Of a DNA stretch of 64,000 bases, positions 1 through 8,252 are shown one piece after another. The notes under the pieces were generated by a model. That model saw nothing but the letters and a program-made list of their open reading frames with translations. It ran no database searches and was not told where the DNA came from. The stretch spans positions 186,001 through 250,000 of the forward strand of contig NZ_JACHJY010000004.1 in the NCBI RefSeq assembly GCF_014203895.1, read 5' to 3'. Every line of letters begins with the position of its first letter. The stretch's first letter is position 1. The position numbers and the translations under genes were made by a program. Source of the stretch: Streptomyces nymphaeiformis (GTDB taxonomy: Bacteria; Actinomycetota; Actinomycetes; Streptomycetales; Streptomycetaceae).

Positions 1-769
1 AGATGATGGCCTGCTCCACCTTGCGGTCCCCTTGCGGCTCGTTGCTGACCCAGGTGCCCTGCAGCCCCGAGAAGGACGAGCGGACGTGGATCGGGATGTT
101 GTAACGGCGTGCGTACTCGACGCAGCGGTGCAGCAGCACCTTGGAGCCGGAGGCGGCGAGCTCCAGCATGTCCTCGAAGGAGATCCAGTCGATCTTCTTC
201 GCCTTCTTCACGACGCGCGGGTCGGCCGTGAACACACCGTCGACGTCGGTGTAGATCTCGCAGACCTCGGCGTCGAGCGCCGCGGCGAGCGCCACGGCGG
301 TGGTGTCGGAACCGCCACGGCCCAGCGTGGTGATGTCCTTCTTGTCCTGGGACACGCCCTGGAAGCCGGCGACGATGGCGATGTTGCCCTCGTCGAGGGC
401 GGTACGGATCCGGCCCGGCGTGACATCGATGATGCGCGCTTTGTTGTGGACCGAGTCGGTGATGACGCCTGCCTGGCTACCGGTGAACGACTGGGCCTCG
501 TGGCCCAGGTTTTTGATCGCCATGGCCAGCAGGGCCATGGAGATCCGCTCTCCGGCGGTCAGCAGCATGTCGAACTCACGTCCGGCAGGCATCGGGGATA
601 CCTGCTCGGCGAGATCGATCAGCTCGTCCGTCGTGTCGCCCATCGCGGAGACCACGACGACGACCTGATGGCCGTCCTTCTTGGTGTCCACGATCCGCTT
701 GGCGACGCGCTTGATGCCTTCGGCATCGGCAACGGAGGAGCCTCCGTACTTCTGCACGACAAGGCCCAC
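1..769 (-). CDS. lysC (ask): Aspartate kinase, 3' end beyond the window
   Basis: Phosphorylates aspartate to aspartyl-4-phosphate, the first step towards lysine, threonine, methionine and diaminopimelate. The GTG at 769 is preceded by a GAGGAG ribosome site. The protein opens with the family signature KYGGSSV at residues 7-13, followed by [14 protein letters not shown], the FTGSQAG segment and the kinase-core [16 protein letters not shown]. About 256 residues are visible; the C-terminal ACT regulatory domains lie off the left edge, so feedback properties cannot be judged. In this position of Streptomyces genomes asd usually follows, but that is outside the window. Identity is secure from the conserved N-terminal half. 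Confidence 0.96.
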   Translation of the reverse strand, partial: MGLVVQKYGGSSVADAEGIKRVAKRIVDTKKDGHQVVVVVSAMGDTTDELIDLAEQVSPMPAGREFDMLLTAGERISMALLAMAIKNLGHEAQSFTGSQAGVITDSVHNKARIIDVTPGRIRTALDEGNIAIVAGFQGVSQDKKDITTLGRGGSDTTAVALAAALDAEVCEIYTDVDGVFTADPRVVKKAKKIDWISFEDMLELAASGSKVLLHRCVEYARRYNIPIHVRSSFSGLQGTWVSNEPQGDRKVEQAII

Positions 770-896
770 GTGCGCTCCTCGCTCAGTCTGTGCCGCAGCC
801 GGCGCTGCGATCGGCTCAGTCTATCGAGGGACCCGAAAACGCCCGTGTGATATCGGATGGTGAGACGCGCCGCTCAGGGAATGATCACGCCGTTCC

Positions 897-929
897 TGTC
901 GGTGATCGGTCGGTGATCTGTCGGTGAGC
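897..929. promoter_or_regulatory. Three 11-bp direct repeats, PHO-box-like
   Basis: Three contiguous 11-nt units. Read on the minus strand they are GCTCACCGACA, GATCACCGACC and GATCACCGACA. The conserved TCACC core and the 11-nt phasing resemble the PhoP direct-repeat unit of Streptomyces (GTTCACC plus four loose bases), though position 2 differs. They lie between aspartokinase and the NTF2-like gene, 47 bp before the latter's start. Confidence 0.35.
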
Positions 930-975
930 CCCGCCACGGTGGGGGCACCACCCACGGAGAGCAGAGGAGCCGATC

Positions 976-1386
976 ATGGACCAGACCCTGGTGGACCGGA
1001 TGCGCACCTACCTGGACGCCGGCCTCGCGATGGACGTCGAGGCACTGGACGCGCTGTACGACCCCGCCTTCGAGAACGTCCGCTGCGACGAGGAGGGCCT
1101 GACCGTGACCCTCACGAAGGACATGTTCATGAGCCGGTTCCGCGCGCTGCGGGAGCAGGGCGTGAGCGTCGGGGAGTCCGTCGACGACGCGACGTTCCTC
1201 ATCACCAGCACCTACGGCGAGTACGGCTCGATCGTCGTGCACCGGGTGAAGGACGGCCTGCCCGTCCTCTACACCTTCGTCTGGCAGCGCGCCCCCCACG
1301 GCGGCTGGGGGACGCTGCTGCGCGAGTTCACGTACGAGAAGGACATCAGCCACCTCGTACGGCTCATGGAGGCGGCTACTTCTTGA
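976..1386 (+). CDS. NTF2-like / SnoaL-fold protein
   Basis: A 136-residue soluble protein with no signal peptide or membrane segment. Its layout is typical of NTF2-like proteins (nuclear transport factor 2 fold): an N-terminal helix (LVDRMRTYLDAGLAMDVEAL), an early 'LYDPAFENVRCDE' strand region, then alternating strands ending in an aromatic-rich sheet (YTFVWQR, LLREFTYEKD). Such proteins are small-molecule binding or isomerase scaffolds, and the substrate cannot be inferred here. The ATG at 976 has GAGGAG six bases upstream. Its stop overlaps the convergent DUF5063 gene by 11 bp. PHO-box-like repeats lie just upstream. Function is unknown. Confidence 0.75.
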   Translation: MDQTLVDRMRTYLDAGLAMDVEALDALYDPAFENVRCDEEGLTVTLTKDMFMSRFRALREQGVSVGESVDDATFLITSTYGEYGSIVVHRVKDGLPVLYTFVWQRAPHGGWGTLLREFTYEKDISHLVRLMEAATS

Positions 1387-2038
1387 GGGACCGCAGGCCC
1401 AGCGGGGTCGCGATCTCCTCCAGCATCACGCGGCCGGCCGCCTCCGCCAGGTCGTCCTCGGTGAGGTCCTCGTCGGTGTCCAGACCGTCGAGCTCGGCCA
1501 GCGGCTGGTCGAGGCGCACGTGGGCGACGAGGGACTGGAGGGCGCGGAGGGTGGCCGAGGCGGTGGGGCCCCAGTTGGAGAAGTACGAGAACTGCCACCA
1601 CCACAGCGCCTCGCTGGTGCGGCCCGCGCGGTAGTGGGCGAGGCCGTGGCGCAGGTCGGTGACGATGTCGGCGAGGTTGTCGGAGATCCGGGCCGGGACC
1701 GGGGCCTTGCGCGGCTCGTACGGGTCGAAGACCTCGGAGAAGACGTCGACCGGCTCCAGCATCACCGCGAACCGCTCGCGGAGCTCGTCCACGTCCGGCT
1801 CCGGGCCCGTGTCCGGCTCGTACCGCTCGTCCGGGACGATGTCCTCGTGCGCGCCGAGCCGGCCGCCCGCCAGGAGCAGCTGGGAGATCTCCAGGAGCAG
1901 GAAGGGCACCGCGCTGTCCGGCTCGTCGCCCTTGGCGACCTCGGTCGTCGCGACGATGAAGCTCTCGATCGAGTCGGCGATCTGGACGGCGAAGTCGTCC
2001 GGGTCCTGCGTGACGGAGTGCAGTGTGGGATCAGACAT
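1376..2038 (-). CDS. DUF5063 domain protein
   Basis: A 220-residue acidic, all-soluble protein of the actinobacterial DUF5063 family; no function is established. I see no catalytic motif or membrane segment. The region LAHYRAGRTSEALWWWQFSY is characteristic of the family, with a Trp triplet followed by a SNWG turn. The ATG at 2038 (MSDPTLH) has GGGAGG upstream. It lies 47 bp downstream of recR on the same strand, in an apparent ybaB-recR-DUF5063 operon. The 3' end overlaps the convergent NTF2-like gene by 11 bp, so there is no room for a conventional terminator. A role in DNA repair is only suggested by the neighbours. Confidence 0.85.
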   Translation of the reverse strand: MSDPTLHSVTQDPDDFAVQIADSIESFIVATTEVAKGDEPDSAVPFLLLEISQLLLAGGRLGAHEDIVPDERYEPDTGPEPDVDELRERFAVMLEPVDVFSEVFDPYEPRKAPVPARISDNLADIVTDLRHGLAHYRAGRTSEALWWWQFSYFSNWGPTASATLRALQSLVAHVRLDQPLAELDGLDTDEDLTEDDLAEAAGRVMLEEIATPLGLRSLKK

Positions 2039-2085
2039 CGAGCAGCCTCCCTGAGAGCGCGCGGGCGAGCGCGCCGACCCTGTCG

Positions 2086-2685
2086 TCATACATCTAGCAG
2101 CCTCCGCCCCTCGAAGGCACGGCCGAGGGTCACCTCGTCGGCGTACTCCAGGTCGCCGCCGACGGGGAGTCCGCTGGCGAGCCGGGTCACCTTGAGCCCC
2201 ATGGGCTTGATCATCCGCGCCAGGTACGTCGCGGTGGCCTCGCCCTCCAGGTTGGGGTCGGTCGCGAGGATCAGCTCCGTGACGGTGCCGTCGGCGAGCC
2301 GGGCGAGCAGCTCGCGGATGCGCAGGTCGTCGGGGCCGACGCCCTCGATGGGGCTGATCGCGCCGCCGAGGACGTGGTACCGGCCGCGGAACTCGCGGGT
2401 CCGCTCGATCGCCACGACGTCCTTGGGCTCCTCGACCACGCAGATGACGGTGAGGTCGCGGCGCGGGTCGCGGCAGATGTTGCACTGCTCCTGCTGTGCC
2501 ACGTTCCCGCAGACCGCGCAGAACCTGACCTTCTCCTTGACCTCCAGGAGGGCGTGCGCGAGGCGCCGGACGTCCGTGGGCTCCGCCTGGAGGACGTGGA
2601 AGGCGATCCGCTGCGCGCTCTTGGGACCGACGCCGGGCAGCCTGCCCAGTTCGTCGATGAGGTCCTGAACCACGCCTTCGTACAA
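2086..2685 (-). CDS. recR: Recombination mediator RecR
   Basis: A RecF-pathway protein that helps load RecA onto SSB-coated single-stranded DNA. All domains are visible in order: a helix-hairpin-helix ([14 protein letters not shown], about 13-26), a four-cysteine zinc finger ([16 protein letters not shown]), a Toprim segment beginning [10 protein letters not shown], and the conserved C-terminal [19 protein letters not shown]. Length is 199 residues, the usual size. The start is a TTG at 2685 (MYEGVV) with GAGAGG just upstream; MYEG is the normal family N-terminus, so the TTG is credible. It is 89 bp downstream of ybaB, its usual partner. Confidence 0.97.
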   Translation of the reverse strand: MYEGVVQDLIDELGRLPGVGPKSAQRIAFHVLQAEPTDVRRLAHALLEVKEKVRFCAVCGNVAQQEQCNICRDPRRDLTVICVVEEPKDVVAIERTREFRGRYHVLGGAISPIEGVGPDDLRIRELLARLADGTVTELILATDPNLEGEATATYLARMIKPMGLKVTRLASGLPVGGDLEYADEVTLGRAFEGRRLLDV

Positions 2686-2774
2686 CGGAACGCCTCTCTC
2701 GGAGTGCTTGATTCTTACGGTAGTGGCTGGAAGCGAGCCTTAGAAGGGGCGCTGGGAGCGAGCCTGGAAAGGGC

Positions 2775-3110
2775 TCAGAAGCCCAGGCCCGGCATGCCGC
2801 CCATGCCCTGGGCGAGCGGGCCGAGCTTGGTCTGCTGGAGCTGCTGCGCGTTCTCGTTGGCGGCCTGGACGGCGGCGACGATCAGATCGGCGAGCGTCTC
2901 GGTGTCCTCGGGGTCGACCGCCTTGGGGTCGATCTCCAGGCCGCGCAGCTCGCCGGAGCCGGTGACGGTGGCCTTGACCAGGCCGCCGCCCGCCTGGCCG
3001 TCGACCAGGGTCGCGGCGAGCTCCTCCTGGGCCCGGGCGAGGTCCTGCTGCATCTTCTGGGCCTGCTGGAGAAGCTGCTGCATGTTGGGCTGGCCACCAC
3101 CGGGGATCAC
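2775..3110 (-). CDS. YbaB/EbfC nucleoid-associated protein
   Basis: A small DNA-binding nucleoid-associated protein found next to recR in most bacteria. The family pattern is clear: [19 protein letters not shown], an amphipathic coiled helix, then a strand pair with [15 protein letters not shown] and a second helix [19 protein letters not shown]. Two in-frame GTG codons sit at 3116 and 3110. I choose 3110 ([10 protein letters not shown], 111 residues) because the GAGGAG ribosome site overlaps the first GTG and stands five bases before the second. It ends MGGMPGLGF, a usual C-terminus for the family. It is probably cotranscribed with recR and DUF5063. Confidence 0.93.
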   Translation of the reverse strand: MIPGGGQPNMQQLLQQAQKMQQDLARAQEELAATLVDGQAGGGLVKATVTGSGELRGLEIDPKAVDPEDTETLADLIVAAVQAANENAQQLQQTKLGPLAQGMGGMPGLGF

Positions 3111-3352
3111 GGTCACTCCTCAGGTTCGATATGTCGGTATGCCGAGCCTACGTGGTCACCGACCGGGGCGCCGACGCAACTCTTTCGAGTGAGAAACTGC
3201 GGGCTCCTCTACCTGATCAACACCCTCTTGCGGGCGGAAATCCCGGGATTCCGGGCCCATCGCCCACCATTCGGCGGTAGGAAGGGCAGGCACCACGTGC
3301 ACCGCACGTCACAGAAGGACATGAGCACTGAGCTGAACAGAGGAGTCCCCCG

Positions 3353-4075
3353 GTGAGCCAGCAGCCGGAGATGCAGCCGCCGGGGCCCCCCGGGGGAGAC
3401 GTCACCCGCGATCTGACCGGTACGCCGTTCCCCCTGGGCGACTGGGGCGAGCCGGCCGAACGGCTCGACGAGCTGTACCGCTGGGTGGAGGGGAACGCCC
3501 TGCGCACCGCCGAGTGGTACCTCTCCGACCGCGTCTGGAAGCGCCGGGCCGCCCGGATCCTGCGGATCGGCACGGCCCTGGGGGTGATCGCGGGCGCCGC
3601 GCTCCCGCTGCTCGACCTGACCGGCGTCGCCGCCGGCACGGCCGGCTGGGGCTATCTGTCGCTGCTGCTCGGTGCCGCCTGCCTGGCCTGCGACCGGTAC
3701 TTCGGGCTCACGTCCGGCTGGATAAGGGACGTGGCGACGGCACAGGCCGTGCAGCGCCGCCTCCAGGCCCTCCAGTTCGACTGGGCCTCGGAGAGCGTCC
3801 GGGAGGTCCTGGGCCCCACGGAGGGCACCGCCAGCGAGGCGGCCGAGCGCTGCCTGGGCGTACTGCGCCGCTTCTCGGAGGACGTGACGGAGCTGGTACG
3901 GGCGGAGACCGCCGACTGGATGGTCGAGTTCCGCTCGGGCCCGGCGCCGCTCGCGCTCCAGTCGGTCGGGGTCGTACCGGCCCGGCCGGAGACCGTCCAT
4001 CCGGCCGGCCGCTTCCCGCTGCCGCCGGGCACCCGTCCGAACATGCCGCGCCAGCGGCCCCCGGAGGCCCGCTGA
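3353..4075 (+). CDS. SLATT domain membrane protein
   Basis: A 240-residue protein with two adjacent membrane segments (about 68-88 and 98-118) flanked by cytoplasmic helices, the plan of SLATT proteins. Before TM1 it has a helix LDELYRWVEGNALRTAEWYL; after TM2 it has DRYFGLTSGWIRDVATAQAV, then a long helical tail ending in a proline-rich region. SLATT proteins are proposed pore-forming or sensor partners in bacterial conflict systems. No nucleotide-signalling partner gene is adjacent here, so such a role is speculative. The GTG at 3353 has AGAGGAG about 9 bases upstream. The 242 bp separating it from ybaB hold a 12-bp palindrome (AATCCCGGGATT) and no visible gene. Confidence 0.82.
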   Translation: MSQQPEMQPPGPPGGDVTRDLTGTPFPLGDWGEPAERLDELYRWVEGNALRTAEWYLSDRVWKRRAARILRIGTALGVIAGAALPLLDLTGVAAGTAGWGYLSLLLGAACLACDRYFGLTSGWIRDVATAQAVQRRLQALQFDWASESVREVLGPTEGTASEAAERCLGVLRRFSEDVTELVRAETADWMVEFRSGPAPLALQSVGVVPARPETVHPAGRFPLPPGTRPNMPRQRPPEAR

Positions 4076-4105
4076 AGCGGACCTCCGGCGAAGAGCCGGG
4101 CGGCC

Positions 4106-4756
4106 TCAGCTCAGGATGATCATCGACCCCTGGGCGAGGCTCCGGGTCGCCGCCGCGTGCAGCCCCAGCCAGACGTGCCGCTCCCGGGCGAAGGGGTGGC
4201 CGTCGTACGGCACGGCCACGGCCGGCTCCTCCAGGGTGGTGGGCCGCTCCGGCGGCAGCGGGGCCGCGGGCGGGTTCGCCGGGTCGATGCCGATGGCGGG
4301 CGCCACGAACTCCAGCTCGCGAAGCAGCCCGTACGAGGAGCCGAGCGGGCCGCCGCCTTCGAGGAGCTGGTCGTTGGCGAGCGGCACCGGGAACTCCACC
4401 GGCACGTACGCGCCGGCGTGGTCGTAGTGCCAGACCAGATGGGACTGCTGGGCGGTCGCCTCGAACATCTCCAGGAGCTGCTCGTAGTCCCCCCCGAGCT
4501 CGCCGACGGGCTCGACCGGCAGTCCGCACATCTGGAGCAGGTAGGCGCGGCGCAGGAAGTGCAGGGCCTCGTAGTCGAAGCCGGCGACCGGGGCGACGTC
4601 GCCGGAGAGCCCCGGCATGTACGCGTAGACCGGCACGGTCGGCATGCCGGAGGCGGTCAGCACGGCGTCGTAGGCGGCTATCTCTTCGGCGAAGGGATTG
4701 TCGGGGCTGTGGCACAGCACGTCGACGAGGGGGACCAGCCACAGGTCACAGGCCAA
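4106..4756 (-). CDS. Conserved actinobacterial hypothetical protein
   Basis: A 216-residue soluble protein that I recognise only as a conserved Streptomyces hypothetical. It starts with a TTG at 4756 (MACDLWLVPLVDVLCHSPDN); this hydrophobic opening is a family feature rather than a clear signal peptide. A GGAGAG stands about 10 bases upstream of the TTG. Aromatic and acidic patches (HLVWHYDHAGAYVPVEFP; FARERHVWLGLHAAATRSL) suggest a globular fold. There are no cysteine clusters, Walker motifs or catalytic triad. It follows the GntR regulator gene by 123 bp on the same strand. No function is assigned. Confidence 0.7.
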   Translation of the reverse strand: MACDLWLVPLVDVLCHSPDNPFAEEIAAYDAVLTASGMPTVPVYAYMPGLSGDVAPVAGFDYEALHFLRRAYLLQMCGLPVEPVGELGGDYEQLLEMFEATAQQSHLVWHYDHAGAYVPVEFPVPLANDQLLEGGGPLGSSYGLLRELEFVAPAIGIDPANPPAAPLPPERPTTLEEPAVAVPYDGHPFARERHVWLGLHAAATRSLAQGSMIILS

Positions 4757-4879
4757 GGGAGGCTCGCTCTCCGTCAGTTGCAGGGACGGCCAGGGTAGTC
4801 GGCTCGGCCGACGACGCCCACCCGCTGAGGACCTGCCCCCGAAGGCCCGGCCTCAACCCGATGAGGCGTCGGCCGGACG

Positions 4880-5575
4880 TCAGCGGGCCCGCGCCTCCAG
4901 GCGGTCGGCCCACTCCAGGGAGTGCGCGTTGTAGGCCCGTACGAGCGCGACGGCCGCGTCCGCGTCGCCCAGGGTGATCGCGTCGACCAGGTCCACGTGC
5001 CCGCTCCACAGCCAGCCGAGGACGTCCCTCTCGGAGCGCAGGTAGGGCACGGAGAAGACCCAGGCCTGGACGCGGAGCCGGTGCAGGAAGTCGGCGATGT
5101 AGTCGTTGGCGGAGACCAGGCGGCCCAGCTCGCGCCAGTAGCGGATGTCGTAGCCGATGAGGACGTCGAGGTCCCCGGCGCGGGCGGCGCGGGCGGCGGC
5201 CTCGCCGCGGCGCCGTATCGAGACGAGCGCGACGCCGTACGACAGGTCGGGCTCCCCGGGCGCGGTCCCCGGCGTGTGGCGGCGGAAGATGCCGTCGACG
5301 ACGAGCATCCGGGCCTCGACCATGCCCCGGTAGTCGTCGATCGAGTACTGGTGGACGCGGAAGCCGCGGTGCTGGTCGGAGTCGAGGAGGCCCTGCGCGC
5401 AGAGGTCGACGAGGGCTTCGCGCACGGGCGTCGCGGAGACTCCGTACTGCTCGGCGATCTGCTTGACGGTGAACTCCTGGCCCGGCTCGAGACGGCCTGC
5501 GAGCACTTCGTCACGCAGCGCGTCCGCGATCTGCTGTCGCAAGGTGTTGCGTGTGACAGCTCCGCTCGCGGGCAT
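4880..5575 (-). CDS. GntR-family regulator, FCD type
   Basis: A DNA-binding regulator of 231 residues. The winged helix occupies about 11-70 (LRQQIADALRDEVLAGRLEP, then FTVKQIAEQYGVSATPVREA), a textbook GntR HTH. The remainder is a helical FCD-type ligand domain (MVEARMLVVDGIF; DLDVLIGYDIRYWREL). FCD regulators usually sense carboxylates or amino-acid-derived metabolites. It lies 69 bp downstream of a class III aminotransferase on the same strand, so regulation of that gene, directly or by feedback, is a reasonable inference. No clear palindromic operator was found in the 69-bp gap. The start is an ATG at 5575 (MPASGAV). Confidence 0.9.
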   Translation of the reverse strand: MPASGAVTRNTLRQQIADALRDEVLAGRLEPGQEFTVKQIAEQYGVSATPVREALVDLCAQGLLDSDQHRGFRVHQYSIDDYRGMVEARMLVVDGIFRRHTPGTAPGEPDLSYGVALVSIRRRGEAAARAARAGDLDVLIGYDIRYWRELGRLVSANDYIADFLHRLRVQAWVFSVPYLRSERDVLGWLWSGHVDLVDAITLGDADAAVALVRAYNAHSLEWADRLEARAR

Positions 5576-5644
5576 GTGGCAGGTCCCCTCCGTCCGGTTC
5601 CGGACACCCTAGTCCAGACGGAGGGAACCCCCCGGTAGCGCGGG

Positions 5645-7009
5645 TTACGCGGTGTACTCGTCGGCGACCGACAGGGCCGCGTCGAGGGCCGCCAGGCCCT
5701 CCTTGGCCTCGGCCTCGGAGACGTTGCAGGCGGGAACGGCGTGGGTGCGGTTCATGTTGATGAAGGGCCACAGGCCGTTCTTCTTCGCCGCGGCGCCGAG
5801 GGCGGCCATCGGCGCGGCTGCCTCGCCGGCGGCGTTGTACGGGACGAGCGGCTCGCGGGTCTCGCGGTTCTTCACGAGCTCCAGCGCCCAGAAGACGCCC
5901 ATGCCGCGGACCTCGCCGACCGACGGGTGGCGCTCGGCGAGCTCGCGCAGGCCGGGGCCGAGGACGGTCTCGCCGATGTGGGCGGCGTTCTCGACGACCT
6001 TCTCGTCGGCCATCACGTTGATGGTGGCGACGGCGGCGGCGCAGGCCAGCGGGTGACCGGAGTAGGTCAGGCCGCCGGGGTAGGGCCGCTTGTCGAAGGT
6101 CGCGGCGATCTTCTCGCTGATGGCGACGCCGCCGAGCGGCACGTAGCCGGAGTTCACGCCCTTGGCGAAGGTCATCAGGTCGGGCACGACGTCGAAGTGC
6201 TCGGCGGCGAACCACTTGCCGGTGCGGCCGAAGCCGGCCATGACCTCGTCCAGGACGAAGACGATGCCGTACTTGTCGCAGATCTCGCGGACGCCGGCGA
6301 GGTAGCCGGGCGGCGGGGTCATGATGCCGGCGGTGCCGGGCACGGTCTCCAGGATGATCGCGGCGATCGTCGCCGGACCCTCGAAGGCGATGGTGTCCTC
6401 GAGGTGCTGCAGCGCCCGCTGGCACTCCTCCGCCTCGGTGGCGGAGTAGAAGGGCGAGCGGTAGAGGAACGGCGCCCAGAAGTGCACGACGCCCGCGGAG
6501 GCGGTGTCGGAGGGCCAGCGGCGCGGGTCACCGGTCAGGTTGATCGCGGTGGAGGTGGCGCCGTGGTACGAGCGGTAGGCGGAGAGCACCTTCGTACGGC
6601 CGGTGTGCAGCCGGGCCATGCGGACGGCGTTCTCGACGGCCTCGGCACCGCCGTTGGTGAAGAAGATCTTGTCCAGGTCGCCCGGGGTGCGCTCGGCGAT
6701 CAGGCGCGCGGCCTCGGAGCGGACGTCCACGGCGAAGGCGGGCGCGAAGGTCGCGAGCTTCCCGGCCTGCTCCTGGATCGCGGCGACGACCTTCGGGTGC
6801 TGGTAGCCGATGTTCGTGTAGACGAGACCGCTGGTGAAGTCGAGGTAGCGGTTGCCGTCGTAGTCCCAGAAGTACGAACCCTCCGCGCCGGCCACGGCGA
6901 GCGGGTCGATCAGGCCCTGGGCGGACCAGGAGTGGAACACGTGCGCGCGGTCGGCGGCCTTGACGGCGGCCCCGGCCTGGGGATCGGGTTCGATGACATG
7001 AGGGGTCAT
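5645..7009 (-). CDS. Class III (omega) aminotransferase
   Basis: A PLP-dependent fold-type I enzyme of 454 residues that transfers an amino group from an omega-amino compound or amino acid to a keto acid. Visible features: FFTNGGAEAVENAVRMAR (cofactor phosphate site, about 116-133), SYHGATSTAINLTGDPRRW, the PLP-nitrogen aspartate in VLDEVMAGFGRTGKWF (D254), and the Schiff-base lysine K283 in TFAKGVNSGYVPLGGV. Family members include beta-alanine, taurine, 4-aminobutyrate and aspartate-type aminotransferases; substrate cannot be fixed from sequence. The ATG at 7009 has only a weak ribosome site. The GntR regulator follows on the same strand. Confidence 0.92.
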   Translation of the reverse strand: MTPHVIEPDPQAGAAVKAADRAHVFHSWSAQGLIDPLAVAGAEGSYFWDYDGNRYLDFTSGLVYTNIGYQHPKVVAAIQEQAGKLATFAPAFAVDVRSEAARLIAERTPGDLDKIFFTNGGAEAVENAVRMARLHTGRTKVLSAYRSYHGATSTAINLTGDPRRWPSDTASAGVVHFWAPFLYRSPFYSATEAEECQRALQHLEDTIAFEGPATIAAIILETVPGTAGIMTPPPGYLAGVREICDKYGIVFVLDEVMAGFGRTGKWFAAEHFDVVPDLMTFAKGVNSGYVPLGGVAISEKIAATFDKRPYPGGLTYSGHPLACAAAVATINVMADEKVVENAAHIGETVLGPGLRELAERHPSVGEVRGMGVFWALELVKNRETREPLVPYNAAGEAAAPMAALGAAAKKNGLWPFINMNRTHAVPACNVSEAEAKEGLAALDAALSVADEYTA

Positions 7010-7185
7010 GCGGTCGAGGGTAAGGAACCGCAGGTGGGACGGGCCATCACCATCTTGTCCACCGAGACCGGGGCGGACCCGACACGTTGCCGGTCCGGGT
7101 CGGCGGGCCCCTCACCAGGAGGTGACCTGTCGCACGTCCACGCACTCGTGCCGGGGAAGAACGGAGTGGCCGGACATGCCGCCGG

Positions 7186-7638
7186 TCACGAACGCGTCGT
7201 TTCCCTTCGGACCCTCGCCCTGATACGCCGAACCGTCCGGGTAGAAGGCCTCGGCGGGTTCGCTTCCCCTCGGCCAGCGCCCCCGACACGTACTCCATCG
7301 CCCGGGTGAACTCCGGGTCGGTCAGCCGGCGGGTCATCTCCTCCCCGGAGACGTCCTCGATGTGGGTCTGGATCCACCAGAGGTTTCCGTACGGGTCGCG
7401 GACCCGGCCGACCTCGCCGCCGAAGAACAGGTGCGTCACCTCGGTCACCGAGGTCCCGCAGCTCCGCATGCCCGACGCGGCCGTCCTCCATGACGAAGCG
7501 TCCCAGCTCCTCGGCCCCGAAGGCCCGCTCCAGATAGTCGATGAGGCCGGCCGTGTCGCTGCCGATGACCCAAGGCGTGACCGTCGTGCAGCCGTCGGGG
7601 ACCGCCTTGACCGCCGTCCTGTCCTCCTTGTCGCTCAT
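7186..7638 (-). pseudogene. VOC/PhnB-like glyoxalase-fold pseudogene
   Basis: The N-terminal part from 7638 reads MSDKEDRTAVKAVPDG, then TVTPWVIGSDTAGLIDYLER and FGAEELGRFVMEDGRVGHAE, a standard PhnB-type VOC opening. After GHAELR (near 7470) the frame is lost. The other minus-strand frame resumes with TSVTEVTHLFFGGEVGRVRD, then PYGNLWWIQTHIEDV, the C-terminal VOC half. Intact relatives have roughly 40 more residues between these points, including the middle strands. This is therefore an internal deletion with a frameshift, not a sequencing slip of one base. The C-terminal limit is uncertain. The gene is almost certainly inactive. Confidence 0.8.
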
Positions 7639-7669
7639 GGGGACGAGGCCAGGGAGGGACCAGGTCACC

Positions 7670-8185
7670 TCATGGCCTACTTGCCTGACCCGCGAAGAGC
7701 TCCGACACGGCGCTCCGCAGGAGCAGCGGATGGACGAAGCGACCGGGGCACGTGGGCGGGAAGCGCCACGCCAGCGGCCAGGTCCGACCGGTGAGCGCCG
7801 GGACCGGTACGTAACTGACGTGCGCCGGGCCCGCGTTGAAGCGCGTCACCCCGCGCGGCCAGGACTTGTGCGCCGTGGTGCCGGGCGGGACGAGGAAATA
7901 GACCCCCCGACGGCCGTTCGCCTCGATGACGACGGGACCCGGGTCTCCCCCGGTCAGCGCCTCCATCCAGTCGGCAAGTCGCCGCCCTTCGTCACCGTCC
8001 ACACGAACGGCGTCGAATTGTACGCCCGCCTTACGGAGTTGGAATCCGGAAACAGGAATCCAATCCACCTTCACTTCCCGATTCTCTGCATTCACGAGAC
8101 CATGTTCCCGCGTCGACGCTAGCGTTTTCCACGACTGAAGCGGGCGCGTCGGCAACCCCTTGACCTGCGTCAACGCACCCCGCAT
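7670..8185 (-). CDS. Conserved hypothetical, divergent partner of XRE/DUF397 pair
   Basis: An unrecognised soluble protein of up to 171 residues. The start is uncertain: ATG 8185 gives MRGALTQVKG, but the first conserved-looking stretch is SWKTLASTREHGLVNAENRE, and neither this ATG nor nearby TTG codons have a good ribosome site. Notable patches are IPVSGFQLRKAGVQFDAVRV, ALTGGDPGPVVIEANGRRGV, YFLVPPGTTAHKSWP and GRTWPLAWRFPPTCPGRFVH. I recall similar proteins beside WhiJ-type XRE/DUF397 loci in Streptomyces but cannot name a family or function. It diverges from the XRE gene with 67 bp between starts, so a shared control region is likely. Confidence 0.6.
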   Translation of the reverse strand: MRGALTQVKGLPTRPLQSWKTLASTREHGLVNAENREVKVDWIPVSGFQLRKAGVQFDAVRVDGDEGRRLADWMEALTGGDPGPVVIEANGRRGVYFLVPPGTTAHKSWPRGVTRFNAGPAHVSYVPVPALTGRTWPLAWRFPPTCPGRFVHPLLLRSAVSELFAGQASRP

Positions 8186-8252
8186 GCAGTCGAATTCGGC
8201 GGGGAGCAGTTGAGACCGGTTGAGATCGGTTGAGTCCGAATGGGGAGCATGA

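Noticed and set aside
3111..3352. Coding potential between ybaB and the SLATT gene
   Set aside because: A minus-strand frame of 263 codons covers it, but it is antisense to the SLATT gene, with shadow-type composition. Only a 12-bp palindrome stands out.
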